A stretch of 64,000 nt of DNA from contig JAJTXV010000002.1 of assembly GCA_021463845.1 (NCBI GenBank), positions 352,962-416,961 of the forward strand. Direction: 5' to 3'. Every line of letters starts with the position of its first letter. The stretch's first letter is position 1. The translations under genes were made by a program, and so were the position numbers. Under the pieces are notes generated by a model. That model searched no databases. It was not told the DNA's origin and worked only from the letters and a program-made list of their open reading frames with translations. This DNA comes from Anaerolineales bacterium. GTDB taxonomy: Bacteria; Chloroflexota; Anaerolineae; Anaerolineales; UBA11579. Positions 38,480 through 46,746 of this stretch are shown piece after piece.

Positions 38480-39869
38480 CCAGGCAGCGCCGATACAGAT
38501 CGTTCTGCAGGATGTTGTCGGGGTCGGTCTGGGCTTTGAGGGCTTGCAGCGAAGCTAAGGCCTCGGCCCCCAAATAGGCGCGGGCGCGCTCCGCGTTCAG
38601 CGTGCCGTCTTTGGCGAAGTAGAAGCGCCCGCCGTTGGCGAGCACGATGGCGTCCATTTCTTCGGCCAGCGAGACCAGGCGGGCGGGCTGGCTGGGCACG
38701 CGGAAGTCGAGCGCCAGCGAAAAACCATCCACCGCATGCGAGAGCAGGAACTTATCCGGACGGTGGCGCTTGAGCACCGCCAAATAGGGCGGCAGGCCGC
38801 GGCGCTGGGCGAGCTTGAGAATTTCGCGGAAGGTTGACTCAGCCGCCGCGGCTGGCACAAAACTCTGGTGCTGCACCAGCCCGTTGCGGCCATAGATGCG
38901 CTCCCAGCCGGGGATGTAATCCAGCAGGAAATTGAATTCCACTAGCGATTGCAAATAGGTCTTGTTGTTGTGCAGCCAGCGGTCCGCTGTGTATTTGGCC
39001 ATATTGACCAGGCCCGCGCCAAAGTTGTTGACGAACGGGGCCATCAGCGGGGGTAGCACACCCTTGGGGATGCCCAGAATGCTGGCGGGCAAGTCCAGCG
39101 TGGTTTGCTGCGGCGCATTGTCTTCCGCGTGCAGGTACGTGGCGCGGTGCAGTTGGCCGCGGCCGAGTGAACGGCCGCGGGCGGCTGCATCCAGCCAGCC
39201 CACAATGTAGTCTTCGTCTTTGTTGGCGTCAACTGCGGCCAGCATGCCAGCCATATCTGGCTGGGTCCAGGCGGTGACGCGCACATGGCTGGAATGCACC
39301 TTTTTGAGTTGCAATGTGATCGAAGTGAAGATGCCCAGCAAGCCCATGCCGCTGATCATGGCGTAGAAAAGTTGGCTGTTTTCCTGCGGGCTGCAGGTGA
39401 CCTGCTGGCCGTTGGGCAGCAAGGCGGTGAATTGCACGACATGTTCGCCGATCGGGCCGGCCTGCCAGTTGTTCTTGCCGTGGATGTTGGCGGCCAGGCA
39501 TCCGCCCAGCGTGGGGAACATGGTGCCGGGCACCACCGGCGGCCACCAGCCGTGCGGCAGGGCGTGACGCCAGAGCTGCTCGATGGTGACGCCGGGCTCA
39601 GCGGTGATGACGCCGGTCTCTGCGTTCCAATCCAGGATGCGGGTCAGGGCGCCGAGCTCCAGCACGATGTGGCCGGTGTTCAGGGCCGCGTCGCCATAGC
39701 TGCGCCCGGAGCCGCGCAGGCCGATGGTGAGGCCCGCGGCGCGGGCCTGCTCAAACAGGGCAGGCAGCTCGTCAGTGCGCTGGGGGCGAAAAACATAGGC
39801 CACACGCTTGAGCGAGTGGCCGAAGTTTTCCAAGCCCACAGCATTTTGCAGCAGGGGTGCAGAACTCAA
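38472..39869 (-). CDS. FAD-linked oxidoreductase, DprE1-like
   Basis: A 465-residue flavoprotein. The N-terminal FAD-binding (PCMH) domain shows GLRGSGRSYGDAALN, PGTMFPTLGGCLAANIHGKN and ISGMGLLGIFTSITLQ. The C-terminal region ends with LNAERARAYLG and DPDNILQNDLYRR. These features fit decaprenylphosphoryl-ribose 2-oxidase (DprE1), which with DprE2 epimerises lipid-linked ribose to arabinose; D-arabinono-lactone oxidases are more distant relatives. A TTG at 39869 is used because TTGA overlaps the stop of the upstream reductase by 4 bases and AGGAGA lies 8-9 bases before it. The reductase neighbour supports the pair. Confidence 0.8.
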   Translation of the reverse strand: MSSAPLLQNAVGLENFGHSLKRVAYVFRPQRTDELPALFEQARAAGLTIGLRGSGRSYGDAALNTGHIVLELGALTRILDWNAETGVITAEPGVTIEQLWRHALPHGWWPPVVPGTMFPTLGGCLAANIHGKNNWQAGPIGEHVVQFTALLPNGQQVTCSPQENSQLFYAMISGMGLLGIFTSITLQLKKVHSSHVRVTAWTQPDMAGMLAAVDANKDEDYIVGWLDAAARGRSLGRGQLHRATYLHAEDNAPQQTTLDLPASILGIPKGVLPPLMAPFVNNFGAGLVNMAKYTADRWLHNNKTYLQSLVEFNFLLDYIPGWERIYGRNGLVQHQSFVPAAAAESTFREILKLAQRRGLPPYLAVLKRHRPDKFLLSHAVDGFSLALDFRVPSQPARLVSLAEEMDAIVLANGGRFYFAKDGTLNAERARAYLGAEALASLQALKAQTDPDNILQNDLYRRCLAN

Positions 39870-40648
39870 AAGGAGAGTCTCCTGAAAATAAAGGAGGGCA
39901 CGTTGCGCACGGCCAGCATTAGCCAGCGCCACCACCACGGCACATACACTACCTGCTTCCCGCTCTTGATCGCCTTCCATACCCCGTCAGCGCACTGCTG
40001 CGGGCTGATGACGCCAAAGCTGCGCGGCGCATTGGCCAGGATCTGGGTATCGACGAAGCCAGGCCGCACGGTGAGCACATGCACGCCGTGGCGGCTGAGC
40101 CGGTTGCGCAGCGCTTCGAGATAGGTGTCGAGGCCGGCCTTGGAGGCGTTGTAGGCCGGGTTGAGCACGCGGCCGCGGTCACCCGCCACCGAGGAGATGC
40201 CAACCAGGTGGCCGCTGTGCTGCTTTTGGAACAGCGCGCCCACCTGGCCCAGCCAGGCGACCGCCCCGGCGAGGTTGACCGACAGCATGTGCTGGTCCTT
40301 TTCGAGATCAAACTCGTTGATGTCCACTTTGGGCATGACGCCCGCACAGTAGATGAACACATCCACGCCGCCAAGCTCGGTCACCAGGCGCTGCAGCATG
40401 GCCGGGATCTCCTCAAGTTTGGTGACGTCTTGCGCGTAGGGAATGGCGCGGGTCTGGCCGCCGGTATTGAGCTCGTTGGCAAGGGCTTGCAACGGCTCCG
40501 GGCTGCGCGAGAGCGCCGCGACCACGAAGTCTTCGGCGGCCAGGCGGCGCACGAGGGCTGCGCCGATGCCAGAGGAGGCGCCGACCACGACGGCGCGCTT
40601 GCGCCGCGTGAGCGGTGCCTCAGAGGGAAGGGATGTTTGAGCAGTCAT
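39866..40648 (-). CDS. Short-chain dehydrogenase/reductase, DprE2-like
   Basis: A 260-residue SDR with the cofactor motif GASSGIG at residues 23-29 and the catalytic Ser152/Ser153, Tyr166 and Lys170. The stretch SVAGDRGRVLNPAYNASKAG resembles DprE2, which reduces the 2-keto sugar made by DprE1. The gene overlaps the oxidase gene by 4 bases (TTGA), so the two are made together. In actinobacteria the pair makes the arabinose donor for the cell wall; in this organism the product and its use are unknown. Confidence 0.8.
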   Translation of the reverse strand: MTAQTSLPSEAPLTRRKRAVVVGASSGIGAALVRRLAAEDFVVAALSRSPEPLQALANELNTGGQTRAIPYAQDVTKLEEIPAMLQRLVTELGGVDVFIYCAGVMPKVDINEFDLEKDQHMLSVNLAGAVAWLGQVGALFQKQHSGHLVGISSVAGDRGRVLNPAYNASKAGLDTYLEALRNRLSRHGVHVLTVRPGFVDTQILANAPRSFGVISPQQCADGVWKAIKSGKQVVYVPWWWRWLMLAVRNVPSFIFRRLSF

Positions 40649-40684
40649 GACGCGTGAATTATGCCACTATGCCTGCGCCGTGAG

Positions 40685-40720
40685 GCAAAGAGAGGAGCGA
40701 TACTCGCTCCTCTCTTTTGC
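40685..40720. terminator. Terminator upstream of the SDR gene, after the anti-sigma gene
   Basis: GCAAAGAGAGGAGCGA at 40685-40700 pairs with TCGCTCCTCTCTTTTGC at 40704-40720 around TAC with one bulge. On the minus strand it ends the sigma/anti-sigma transcript before the SDR-oxidase unit. Confidence 0.82.
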
Positions 40721-40742
40721 TTGCTGCCCATCGCTTCGAGAA

Positions 40743-41240
40743 CTACTTTTTTGTGAAGGTACCGAACAGGTCAGAAAGCAAATTCCAAATGATCTCCAGA
40801 AAGAACGCCAGGACCCATAGCAAAACGGCTGCCAGGGCGAGGTTGCGCACAACCGTGGGGAACAGCTGCAGCAGCATGGTGACCGAGTTGCCATCCACCC
40901 AGAAGGTGAAGATGGACAGGGTCACGAAGATAGCCGCCCCGATCAGCGCGCTGCGCAAGCCATTGAGCAGGCGGGTGCGCGAGAAGCTGCGCTTCTCGAG
41001 TTCAGCGGGGTCACTGCCGGGCAAACTAATGTCCAGCAGCGTATCGAGCTCGCGGTCCAATGCTTTCAATCCAGTATCCATGTGAGGTTCTCCATTCGTG
41101 GTTTTCAGCGCTTCAGCCAGGCGGCGCAGAGACGCGTCGTGGGCCAGATGCTCCTCCACCAGGCGGCGGCTTTGTGGGCTCAGTTCGCCGGCCGCGTAGA
41201 GCGGCAGCAAGTCAACAATGACTTCGCGTTCAACGTTCAT
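40743..41240 (-). CDS. Putative membrane anti-sigma factor lacking zinc ligands
   Basis: A 165-residue protein. Residues 5-40 look like an anti-sigma domain (IVDLLPLYAAGELSPQSRRLVEEHL), the usual zf-HC2 layout, but the Cys and His zinc ligands are missing. Two membrane helices (about 92-112 and 130-150) follow. It overlaps the end of the ECF sigma gene by 11 bases, the standard arrangement for a cognate anti-sigma factor that holds the sigma factor at the membrane. The signal and target genes are unknown. Confidence 0.78.
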   Translation of the reverse strand: MNVEREVIVDLLPLYAAGELSPQSRRLVEEHLAHDASLRRLAEALKTTNGEPHMDTGLKALDRELDTLLDISLPGSDPAELEKRSFSRTRLLNGLRSALIGAAIFVTLSIFTFWVDGNSVTMLLQLFPTVVRNLALAAVLLWVLAFFLEIIWNLLSDLFGTFTKK

Positions 41241-41718
41241 GATTCTCCTGTTCGGCGCGGGCCATCAATAGTTTGAGGCGCGCCCGGTGCACAGTGACTT
41301 TGGCCGCCGACAAGCTGATCTTGAGCGTGGCGGCGATCTCGGCGTAGCTCAGCTCCTCCCGTGAGCGCAGCAGCAAAGCGCTGCGCTCACGTTCGCTCAG
41401 GCGGCCGAGGGCCTGCTGCAGCCAGGCCAGGTGCTCAGCCGTCTCGGCGGTGGTTTGCGGCGCAGGCTGAGTGGCGGCCAGGCTGTCGGGCAGGTCCACC
41501 TCGCGGCGGTGGCGGCGACGGTCGGCCAGGTAGAGGTTACGCGTGATGGCGAAGAGGTAGGAGCGCAGCGTGGGCTCGCGTAAGCGGTCGAGCCGCAGCC
41601 AGGCACGCGTGAACGTCTCGCTGGTCAGATCCTGAGCCAACTGCTCGTCCCGGCACAGCCAGTACGCAAAGCGCTGCACCGGGGCAGCGTAGCGAGCATA
41701 CACCTCGTGAAAATTCAT
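41230..41718 (-). CDS. ECF-family RNA polymerase sigma factor
   Basis: A 162-residue sigma factor. Region 2 is at residues 5-70 (YARYAAPVQRFAYWL, DLTSETFTRAWLRLDRL and RSYLFAITRNLYLADRRR). Region 4 is at about 100-155 (ALGRLSERERSALLLRSREELSYAEIAATL and SLSAAKVTVHRARLKL). The ATG at 41718 matches the family start; the open frame upstream is not sigma-like. The anti-sigma gene overlaps its end. It is divergent from the beta-propeller-like gene, whose start is only 84 bases away and which could be a target. Confidence 0.92.
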   Translation of the reverse strand: MNFHEVYARYAAPVQRFAYWLCRDEQLAQDLTSETFTRAWLRLDRLREPTLRSYLFAITRNLYLADRRRHRREVDLPDSLAATQPAPQTTAETAEHLAWLQQALGRLSERERSALLLRSREELSYAEIAATLKISLSAAKVTVHRARLKLLMARAEQENHER

Positions 41719-41802
41719 CGGCCGTCCTGGAGTATATGCACAGGGGTGATGAAAGTTACATGGAACCTGAGCGCCCAGCGCGGGGTAGTACTGGTGAGGT
41801 GC

Positions 41803-43035
41803 ATGATGACGAAACCTATGCGTATGTTCCTGGGGGCGGCGGTGTTGGTGGCCGCCGTACTCTCGACGCCCTTTTGGCTGCCTGCCGCCCTGGCCAGCAA
41901 TGCAGGCAGCAGGCCGCTGGAGGCGGGCGAAGCTACCGTGCTGCTGTGGAGCAATGAGTGGCAGCCTAACGGCGAGACGATCATGCACAACGGCCCGCGC
42001 CTAGTGGCCTGGCAGCCCGGCAGCGGAGAGCTGGCTTGGCTGCTGGATACGGGCTACGCCTACGGCGGCGTGGTGGATGGCGAGCGCGCCTACTTGGTGG
42101 AGGACCCGGTGAGGAAGGCGTATGAGCCACAGGCTCTGCTGCAATTGAGCATCGTTGACCTGCGCACTGGGGAGCGGGTGAGCCAGACTGAGCTGCACGG
42201 CGAATTCCTGGCGAATTTGAGCAGCGGCGCGCCAGTCCCGGTGCTGGCGCTGGGCGATACGCTGTATTTCACCAATCATCGTCAGGGCAACAACCTGGCG
42301 GCCTACGACCTTGCTACCCACACATTGGATGAGGCGCGCTATCGCTTGTGCGAACGCGGTTACCCGGTGGAGTTTGAATACATTGCCAGCCAGCACGCCA
42401 TGCTGAGCCTGTGCATTGAATTCAACAGTGAGATGGAGGCGTCCTTGACGCGAGTGTCGCTGGCTGACGGCCAGCAGCACAGCCTGCTGGCTCTCGGCCT
42501 CACGGTAGAGGATCACTACCCGGCCAATGGGTTAGTGGTCACCCCGGATGAGCGCGTTTTTGTATTGAACAGCGGCAGCTACACGATCATGGAGATCGAT
42601 GCTGAGACTATGCAGGCCGTGCGCCAGGCCAACTATGCTGAGGCCAAGCCCCAGCAGGGCAGCCTGTGGGAGCGTGCGGTGACCTGGCTGCTGGAGCTGG
42701 CCGCCCGCCCGACGCAGGCCAAGATGCTGTTCGCGGTCACCGCCCTCTCGCCGGATGGCAGCCAGCTGGCCGTAGCCGGCAGCCCGCTGCACGGCAATCA
42801 GCGCGAGCTGTATGTGGTGGACTTGGATAGCTTGCAAGCCGTACAGCGCGTGCGCATGCCCGGCTTGGCCAGCCAGCTGGCTTACCTGGATGCCAGCACC
42901 CTGCTGCAAGTCTACGGCGACAATTCGCCCTGGTATCAGGTGGCCGCGCTGGACCTGGCCAGCGGCGAGCACAATCTACTGGCCGCGCCGGCCTTCGGTT
43001 ACTTGCGTGAACTGTTTGTGCTGACTGGGCAATAA
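41803..43035 (+). CDS. Secreted beta-propeller-like protein of unknown function
   Basis: A protein of about 410 residues with a signal peptide (MFLGAAVLVAAVLSTPFW, cleavage after an Ala-rich stretch near residue 31). The rest is a series of beta strands with propeller-like repeats such as GVVDGERAYLVED, LALGDTLYFTN and ALSPDGSQLAVAGSPL, suggesting a YVTN/WD-type fold. Two adjacent ATGs (41803, 41806) follow GAGGTG; the second has better spacing. It lies back to back with an ECF sigma factor gene and may be in its regulon. Function unknown. Confidence 0.7.
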   Translation: MMTKPMRMFLGAAVLVAAVLSTPFWLPAALASNAGSRPLEAGEATVLLWSNEWQPNGETIMHNGPRLVAWQPGSGELAWLLDTGYAYGGVVDGERAYLVEDPVRKAYEPQALLQLSIVDLRTGERVSQTELHGEFLANLSSGAPVPVLALGDTLYFTNHRQGNNLAAYDLATHTLDEARYRLCERGYPVEFEYIASQHAMLSLCIEFNSEMEASLTRVSLADGQQHSLLALGLTVEDHYPANGLVVTPDERVFVLNSGSYTIMEIDAETMQAVRQANYAEAKPQQGSLWERAVTWLLELAARPTQAKMLFAVTALSPDGSQLAVAGSPLHGNQRELYVVDLDSLQAVQRVRMPGLASQLAYLDASTLLQVYGDNSPWYQVAALDLASGEHNLLAAPAFGYLRELFVLTGQ

Positions 43036-43092
43036 GGCCCAGAGGCGCGGGTTTGTAAGTACAATCGCCTCTGATATCAAATCGGAGGACGG

Positions 43093-44166
43093 ATGGGCCA
43101 TTTATTCATTCCCGGGCCTGTGGATGTAGACCCGGAGATCGCTGCAGAACAAACCCGCGCTATGCTGCCGCACCGCAGCGCGCAATTTGAAGAGATCTTT
43201 CGCCGCGCCAGTGAGAACGCGCAGAAGGTGTTCTTCACCAAGCACCGCGTGTTCATCAGCGCGTCCTCCGGCACCGGCTTCCACGAAGCGGCCGTGCGCA
43301 ACTTCGTGAACCAGGATGTGCTGAGCTGTGTGAACGGGGCCTTCGCCGAGCGCTGGAAGCAGGTGGCCGAGAGCAACGGCAAGCAGACCGATGTGCTCAG
43401 CGCCGACTGGAAAGAACCCATCACGCCAGAGCGCGTCAAGGACGCGCTGGGCAAAAAGAAGTACGAAGCCATTCTGGTGGTGCACAACGAGACGTCGACT
43501 GGGCTGGTCAACCCCGTCAAGCAAATTGCCGAAGTGGTGCGCGCCACCAGTCCCGATACACTGATCTGTGTGGACGCGGTGTCTTCGCTGGGCGGCGACA
43601 AGATCGATATGGACGGCTGGGGGCTGGACATGGTCCTGACCTCGGCCCAGAAGGCGCTGGCCCTGCCGCCAGGCATCGCCCTGGCGGCAGTCAGCGACCG
43701 GGCCATGGCCAAAGCCGAGACCGTCGCCAACCGCGGCTGGTACTTTGACCTGGTGCGTATGGAAAAGCACCGCCTCAAGGACAGTACGCCGGCCACGCCG
43801 GCCATCGGCCTTGTGTACGCGCTGGACAAGCAGCTGCAACGTATGCTGGCTGAGGGCCTGGAGGCGCGCTTTGCCCGCCACGCCGCCATGGCCGAGCTGA
43901 CCCAGGCCTGGGCCACCAGCCGCGGCCTCGAGCTATACGCGCCCGAAGGTTACCGCTCGCAAACCGTCACCACCATCGATAACAAGCTGGGAATTGACGT
44001 CAGCAAGCTGAATGCCTTTTTGGGCGAGCGCGGCATGCGCATCGCCAATGGCTACGGCCAGTTGAAGGGCCTCACTTTCCGCATCGGTCACATGGGCGAG
44101 CTGGGGCTCACCGATGTTGAAGAGCTGCTAGCTGCCATGGACGACTACCTGACGCAGAGCAAATAA
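43093..44166 (+). CDS. Class V PLP-dependent aminotransferase (alanine-glyoxylate/serine-pyruvate type)
   Basis: A 357-residue fold-type I enzyme. The start LFIPGPVDVDPEIAAEQ and the substrate-loop HRSAQFEEI match the alanine-glyoxylate and serine-glyoxylate aminotransferase group. The PLP Lys is Lys187 in TSAQKALALPPG, and the ring-binding Asp is in CVDAVSSLGG. The product may serve glycine/serine or glyoxylate metabolism. GGAGG five bases before the ATG gives a clear start. A strong terminator follows. The exact amino donor cannot be read from sequence. Confidence 0.88.
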   Translation: MGHLFIPGPVDVDPEIAAEQTRAMLPHRSAQFEEIFRRASENAQKVFFTKHRVFISASSGTGFHEAAVRNFVNQDVLSCVNGAFAERWKQVAESNGKQTDVLSADWKEPITPERVKDALGKKKYEAILVVHNETSTGLVNPVKQIAEVVRATSPDTLICVDAVSSLGGDKIDMDGWGLDMVLTSAQKALALPPGIALAAVSDRAMAKAETVANRGWYFDLVRMEKHRLKDSTPATPAIGLVYALDKQLQRMLAEGLEARFARHAAMAELTQAWATSRGLELYAPEGYRSQTVTTIDNKLGIDVSKLNAFLGERGMRIANGYGQLKGLTFRIGHMGELGLTDVEELLAAMDDYLTQSK

Positions 44167-44197
44167 AAAAAGCCCCGCAACTGCGGGGCTTTTTTTG
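44165..44197. terminator. Bidirectional terminator after the aminotransferase
   Basis: AAAAAAGCCCCGCA pairs with TGCGGGGCTTTTTT over a 2-base loop, with long A and T flanks, giving termination for the aminotransferase and the convergent YvlD-like gene. Confidence 0.93.
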
Positions 44198-44210
44198 TGC
44201 ATGAACTGGG

Positions 44211-44606
44211 TTAGTTGGGCTTCTTGGCGTGCACGCGCGGGCGGTCTTCGGGCAGCACCGCGAACAGCACCATCTGCACCAGGCTGACGATCAGCGCACC
44301 CAGGAAGGCCGCGCCAAAGTCCTGAATGTTGAGCTGAACGCCGAACAGGCCGCTCAGCCAGCCGGTCGCCATGAACAGCAGGGTGTTGACCACCAGGCTG
44401 AACAGACCCAGGGTGAAGACATAGATGGGGCAGGTCAGCAGCTTCAGCAGCGGGGCCAGGAAAGCGTTGATGATGCCGAAGAACAGCGCCAGCAGCAGGT
44501 AGGTGCTCCAGCTCTCGTCAGCAACAGACAGGCCCGGCACGATGGCAATGGCGGCATACAACGCCACGGCGTTGACGATAAAGCGAATGATCCATGAATT
44601 CTTCAT
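44211..44606 (-). CDS. YvlD/phage-holin-4-like small membrane protein
   Basis: A 131-residue protein with four hydrophobic helices (about 7-25, 35-60, 65-85 and 95-118). The sequence LFFGIINAFLAPLLKLLTCPI is typical of the YvlD/DUF360 family, known as the phage holin family 4 fold although most members are chromosomal. It may respond to envelope stress. It lies 17 bases downstream of the response regulator gene on the same strand, so it may be co-transcribed with it. Confidence 0.82.
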   Translation of the reverse strand: MKNSWIIRFIVNAVALYAAIAIVPGLSVADESWSTYLLLALFFGIINAFLAPLLKLLTCPIYVFTLGLFSLVVNTLLFMATGWLSGLFGVQLNIQDFGAAFLGALIVSLVQMVLFAVLPEDRPRVHAKKPN

Positions 44607-44623
44607 ACGTATTGGTAATCTCC

Positions 44624-45283
44624 TTACTTGTCTAATGTAACATAATTGTCAATGCGATGTTTTACCGCATACGCGGCGGCCTCAGCCCGGGTGGAGAGGG
44701 CCAGCTTGCTCAGTATCGAACTGACGTAGTTACGCACGGTTTTCTCACTTAAGAAAACTTGTTCGGCGATCTCTTTGTTACGCTTGCCCTGGGCCACCAG
44801 CGCCAATACTTTGAGCTCCTGCTCGCTCAGCGGAGCGAACGCTTCCGACTCAGCCTTGCGGGTGGTCTCACGCATGCGCTTGAACACCTGCTGGGTCACG
44901 GCGGGGTCCAGCAGCGATTCGCCCCGGCCGATCCGCTCCAGAGCGGTGATCAGCTCGCGGCTGTCGATCTGCTTGAGCACATAGCCCGATGCGCCCGCCG
45001 AGATGGCGTCGAAGAGCAGCTCGTCGTCGGCAAAGGTGGTGAGCATCACCACCTTGGTTTCCGGCCGGGCGGCCATGATCTCGCGCGTGGCTTCGATGCC
45101 GTTCTTGCCCGGCAGGCGGATGTCCATCACCACCACATCCGGCTGGAACTCGGTCGCCTGGCGCACGGCCTCATCGGCCGTGCCGGCTTCGGCGACAACT
45201 TCGAATTGGGGGTAGTGGCTGAGCAGGGATTTGATGCCCAGGCGCACCACCTCATGGTCATCCACAAGAAGAACTTTGAGCAT
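44624..45283 (-). CDS. NarL/LuxR-family response regulator
   Basis: A 219-residue protein. The receiver domain has the acidic pair VDDH at 8-10, phospho-acceptor Asp54 in VVMDIRLPG and the conserved Lys in GYVLKQI. The C-terminal LuxR-type domain shows [22 protein letters not shown] and [13 protein letters not shown]. It is divergent from a histidine kinase of the matching HisKA_3 class (75-base gap), so they form a two-component system. The minus-strand TATAAT (45313-45308) lies only 24 bases before the ATG and there is no ribosome site. Confidence 0.93.
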   Translation of the reverse strand: MLKVLLVDDHEVVRLGIKSLLSHYPQFEVVAEAGTADEAVRQATEFQPDVVVMDIRLPGKNGIEATREIMAARPETKVVMLTTFADDELLFDAISAGASGYVLKQIDSRELITALERIGRGESLLDPAVTQQVFKRMRETTRKAESEAFAPLSEQELKVLALVAQGKRNKEIAEQVFLSEKTVRNYVSSILSKLALSTRAEAAAYAVKHRIDNYVTLDK

Positions 45284-45291
45284 GGGCTTTG

Positions 45292-45313
45292 TATAATTCC
45301 TTTAAGGATTATA
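45292..45313. promoter_or_regulatory. Overlapping divergent -10 elements of the two-component genes
   Basis: TATAAT at 45292-45297 (plus strand, toward the kinase) and its reverse complement ATTATA at 45308-45313 (minus strand, toward the regulator) are 10 bases apart and form a near-palindrome centred on TCCTTTAAGG. The two predicted start points fall within the same few bases, so polymerases could not occupy both promoters at once. Confidence 0.5.
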
Positions 45314-45357
45314 GCATTGCCGTATTTTTGCGCCCCAACCCCCGGAGTGTTTACGCC

Positions 45358-46746
45358 ATGAGCACGCGTACTCTGCGCTGGATGGCGATCGTGCTGCCAT
45401 TGTTCTTTATGGTGGGCGTGATCTATCTGCGCGTCACCTTTGTGCCGCCCGAGCGCAGCCTGGAAGGCAACATCGTCACCGTCGTGGCGGTCGCGCTGGG
45501 CGCCAGCCTGTTCTCGATCTTCTTTTTCCGCATCATTGACCGGCGCGAGGAAGAGATCACCCAGCGCGGCCGCCAGCTGGAGGCGCTGCACGAGGCCGCC
45601 GTGGCGCTGACGGTGGAGATGGACCTGCAAGTCGTACTGCAGAAGATCGTGGACATCAGCCGCACACTGCTGAGCGCCAAGTATGGCGCGCTGGGTGTGG
45701 TGGAGAAAGGCACCACCCAGATCCAGCAATTCATCACTTCGGGCATTGAGCCAGAGGTGCGCGCCCACATTGGCGCGCCGCCGGTGGGTCTGGGCCTGCT
45801 GGGCATGGTCGCGCCGCGGGATGGGGCCTTGATCATTGACGACATTCAAAAGGACCCCCGCTCGGTCGGTTTCCCGCCCCACCACCCGCCCATGCGCTGC
45901 CTGCTGGTAGTGCCGATCACCTCCAAGGGCGAAATATTTGGCAATTTGTATGTGGCCGATAAAGTGCTGAGCCTGCGGCCGGATGGGCGCGAAGATGTCC
46001 TCAGCTTTGTGCGCGCCGATGCGGAGCTGCTGCAGAAGTTTGCCACCCAGGCGGCGATCGCCATCGAGAACGCCCAGCTGCTGCGCAAGACCCAGGAGAT
46101 CACCGTGATGCAGGAGCGTGAGCGCTTCGGCATGGCGCTCCACGACGGCATCATGCAGTCGGTCTACGCCGCCGGCTTATCCTTGCAGGAGGCCAAGTAC
46201 GAGATCGGCACGAACACACAGCACGCCGGCCGGCGCATCGATCAGGCGGTCGACAGCCTGGGGCAGGTGCTGCGTGACCTGCGCAACTACATCATGGGCC
46301 TGCGCACTGGCCGTTTTCAGGGGCAGGATGTGGCCACAAGCCTGGGCCAACTGGCCGCCGAACTGCGCGCCAATACGCTGATGAACGTGGTGTACGAGGC
46401 GCCCACCAAACTGAGCGTCATCCGCTTGGACGAGGCCCGCACCGAGGAGCTGTTGTTGATCGCCCAAGAGGCGCTCAACAATATTCGCAAACATGCCCAG
46501 GCGCGCAATGTGCTGGTGAGCCTGAAGGGCGAGGGCGAGCTGGTGGTGCTGCGCATCATGGACGATGGCATAGGCTTTGACTTTGAGGCCGCCGCCGGCG
46601 GCGACGGCAATGGGTTGCGCAACATGCGCGAGCGCGCCCGCAAACTGGGCGGCGACTTGGAAATTGACAGCCTGCCCACCCGCGGCACCAACTTACGGGT
46701 GCAGATGCCGCTGCAGCCTGCCCCTACCAGCCCTGCTGGCGCATAA
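45358..46746 (+). CDS. Sensor histidine kinase (GAF, HisKA_3, HATPase)
   Basis: A 462-residue membrane kinase. Two helices near the N-terminus (about 8-28 and 40-60) frame a very short outside loop. A coiled coil and a GAF domain (about 85-240) follow. The phospho-acceptor is His262 in MALHDGIMQS, then an ATPase domain with AQEALNNIRKHAQA, DDGIGFD and GNGLRNMRERA. It should phosphorylate the divergent NarL-type regulator. With almost no extracytoplasmic part, the signal is likely read by the membrane or GAF domain. Its end overlaps the convergent CoA-transferase gene by 23 bases. Confidence 0.92.
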   Translation: MSTRTLRWMAIVLPLFFMVGVIYLRVTFVPPERSLEGNIVTVVAVALGASLFSIFFFRIIDRREEEITQRGRQLEALHEAAVALTVEMDLQVVLQKIVDISRTLLSAKYGALGVVEKGTTQIQQFITSGIEPEVRAHIGAPPVGLGLLGMVAPRDGALIIDDIQKDPRSVGFPPHHPPMRCLLVVPITSKGEIFGNLYVADKVLSLRPDGREDVLSFVRADAELLQKFATQAAIAIENAQLLRKTQEITVMQERERFGMALHDGIMQSVYAAGLSLQEAKYEIGTNTQHAGRRIDQAVDSLGQVLRDLRNYIMGLRTGRFQGQDVATSLGQLAAELRANTLMNVVYEAPTKLSVIRLDEARTEELLLIAQEALNNIRKHAQARNVLVSLKGEGELVVLRIMDDGIGFDFEAAAGGDGNGLRNMRERARKLGGDLEIDSLPTRGTNLRVQMPLQPAPTSPAGA

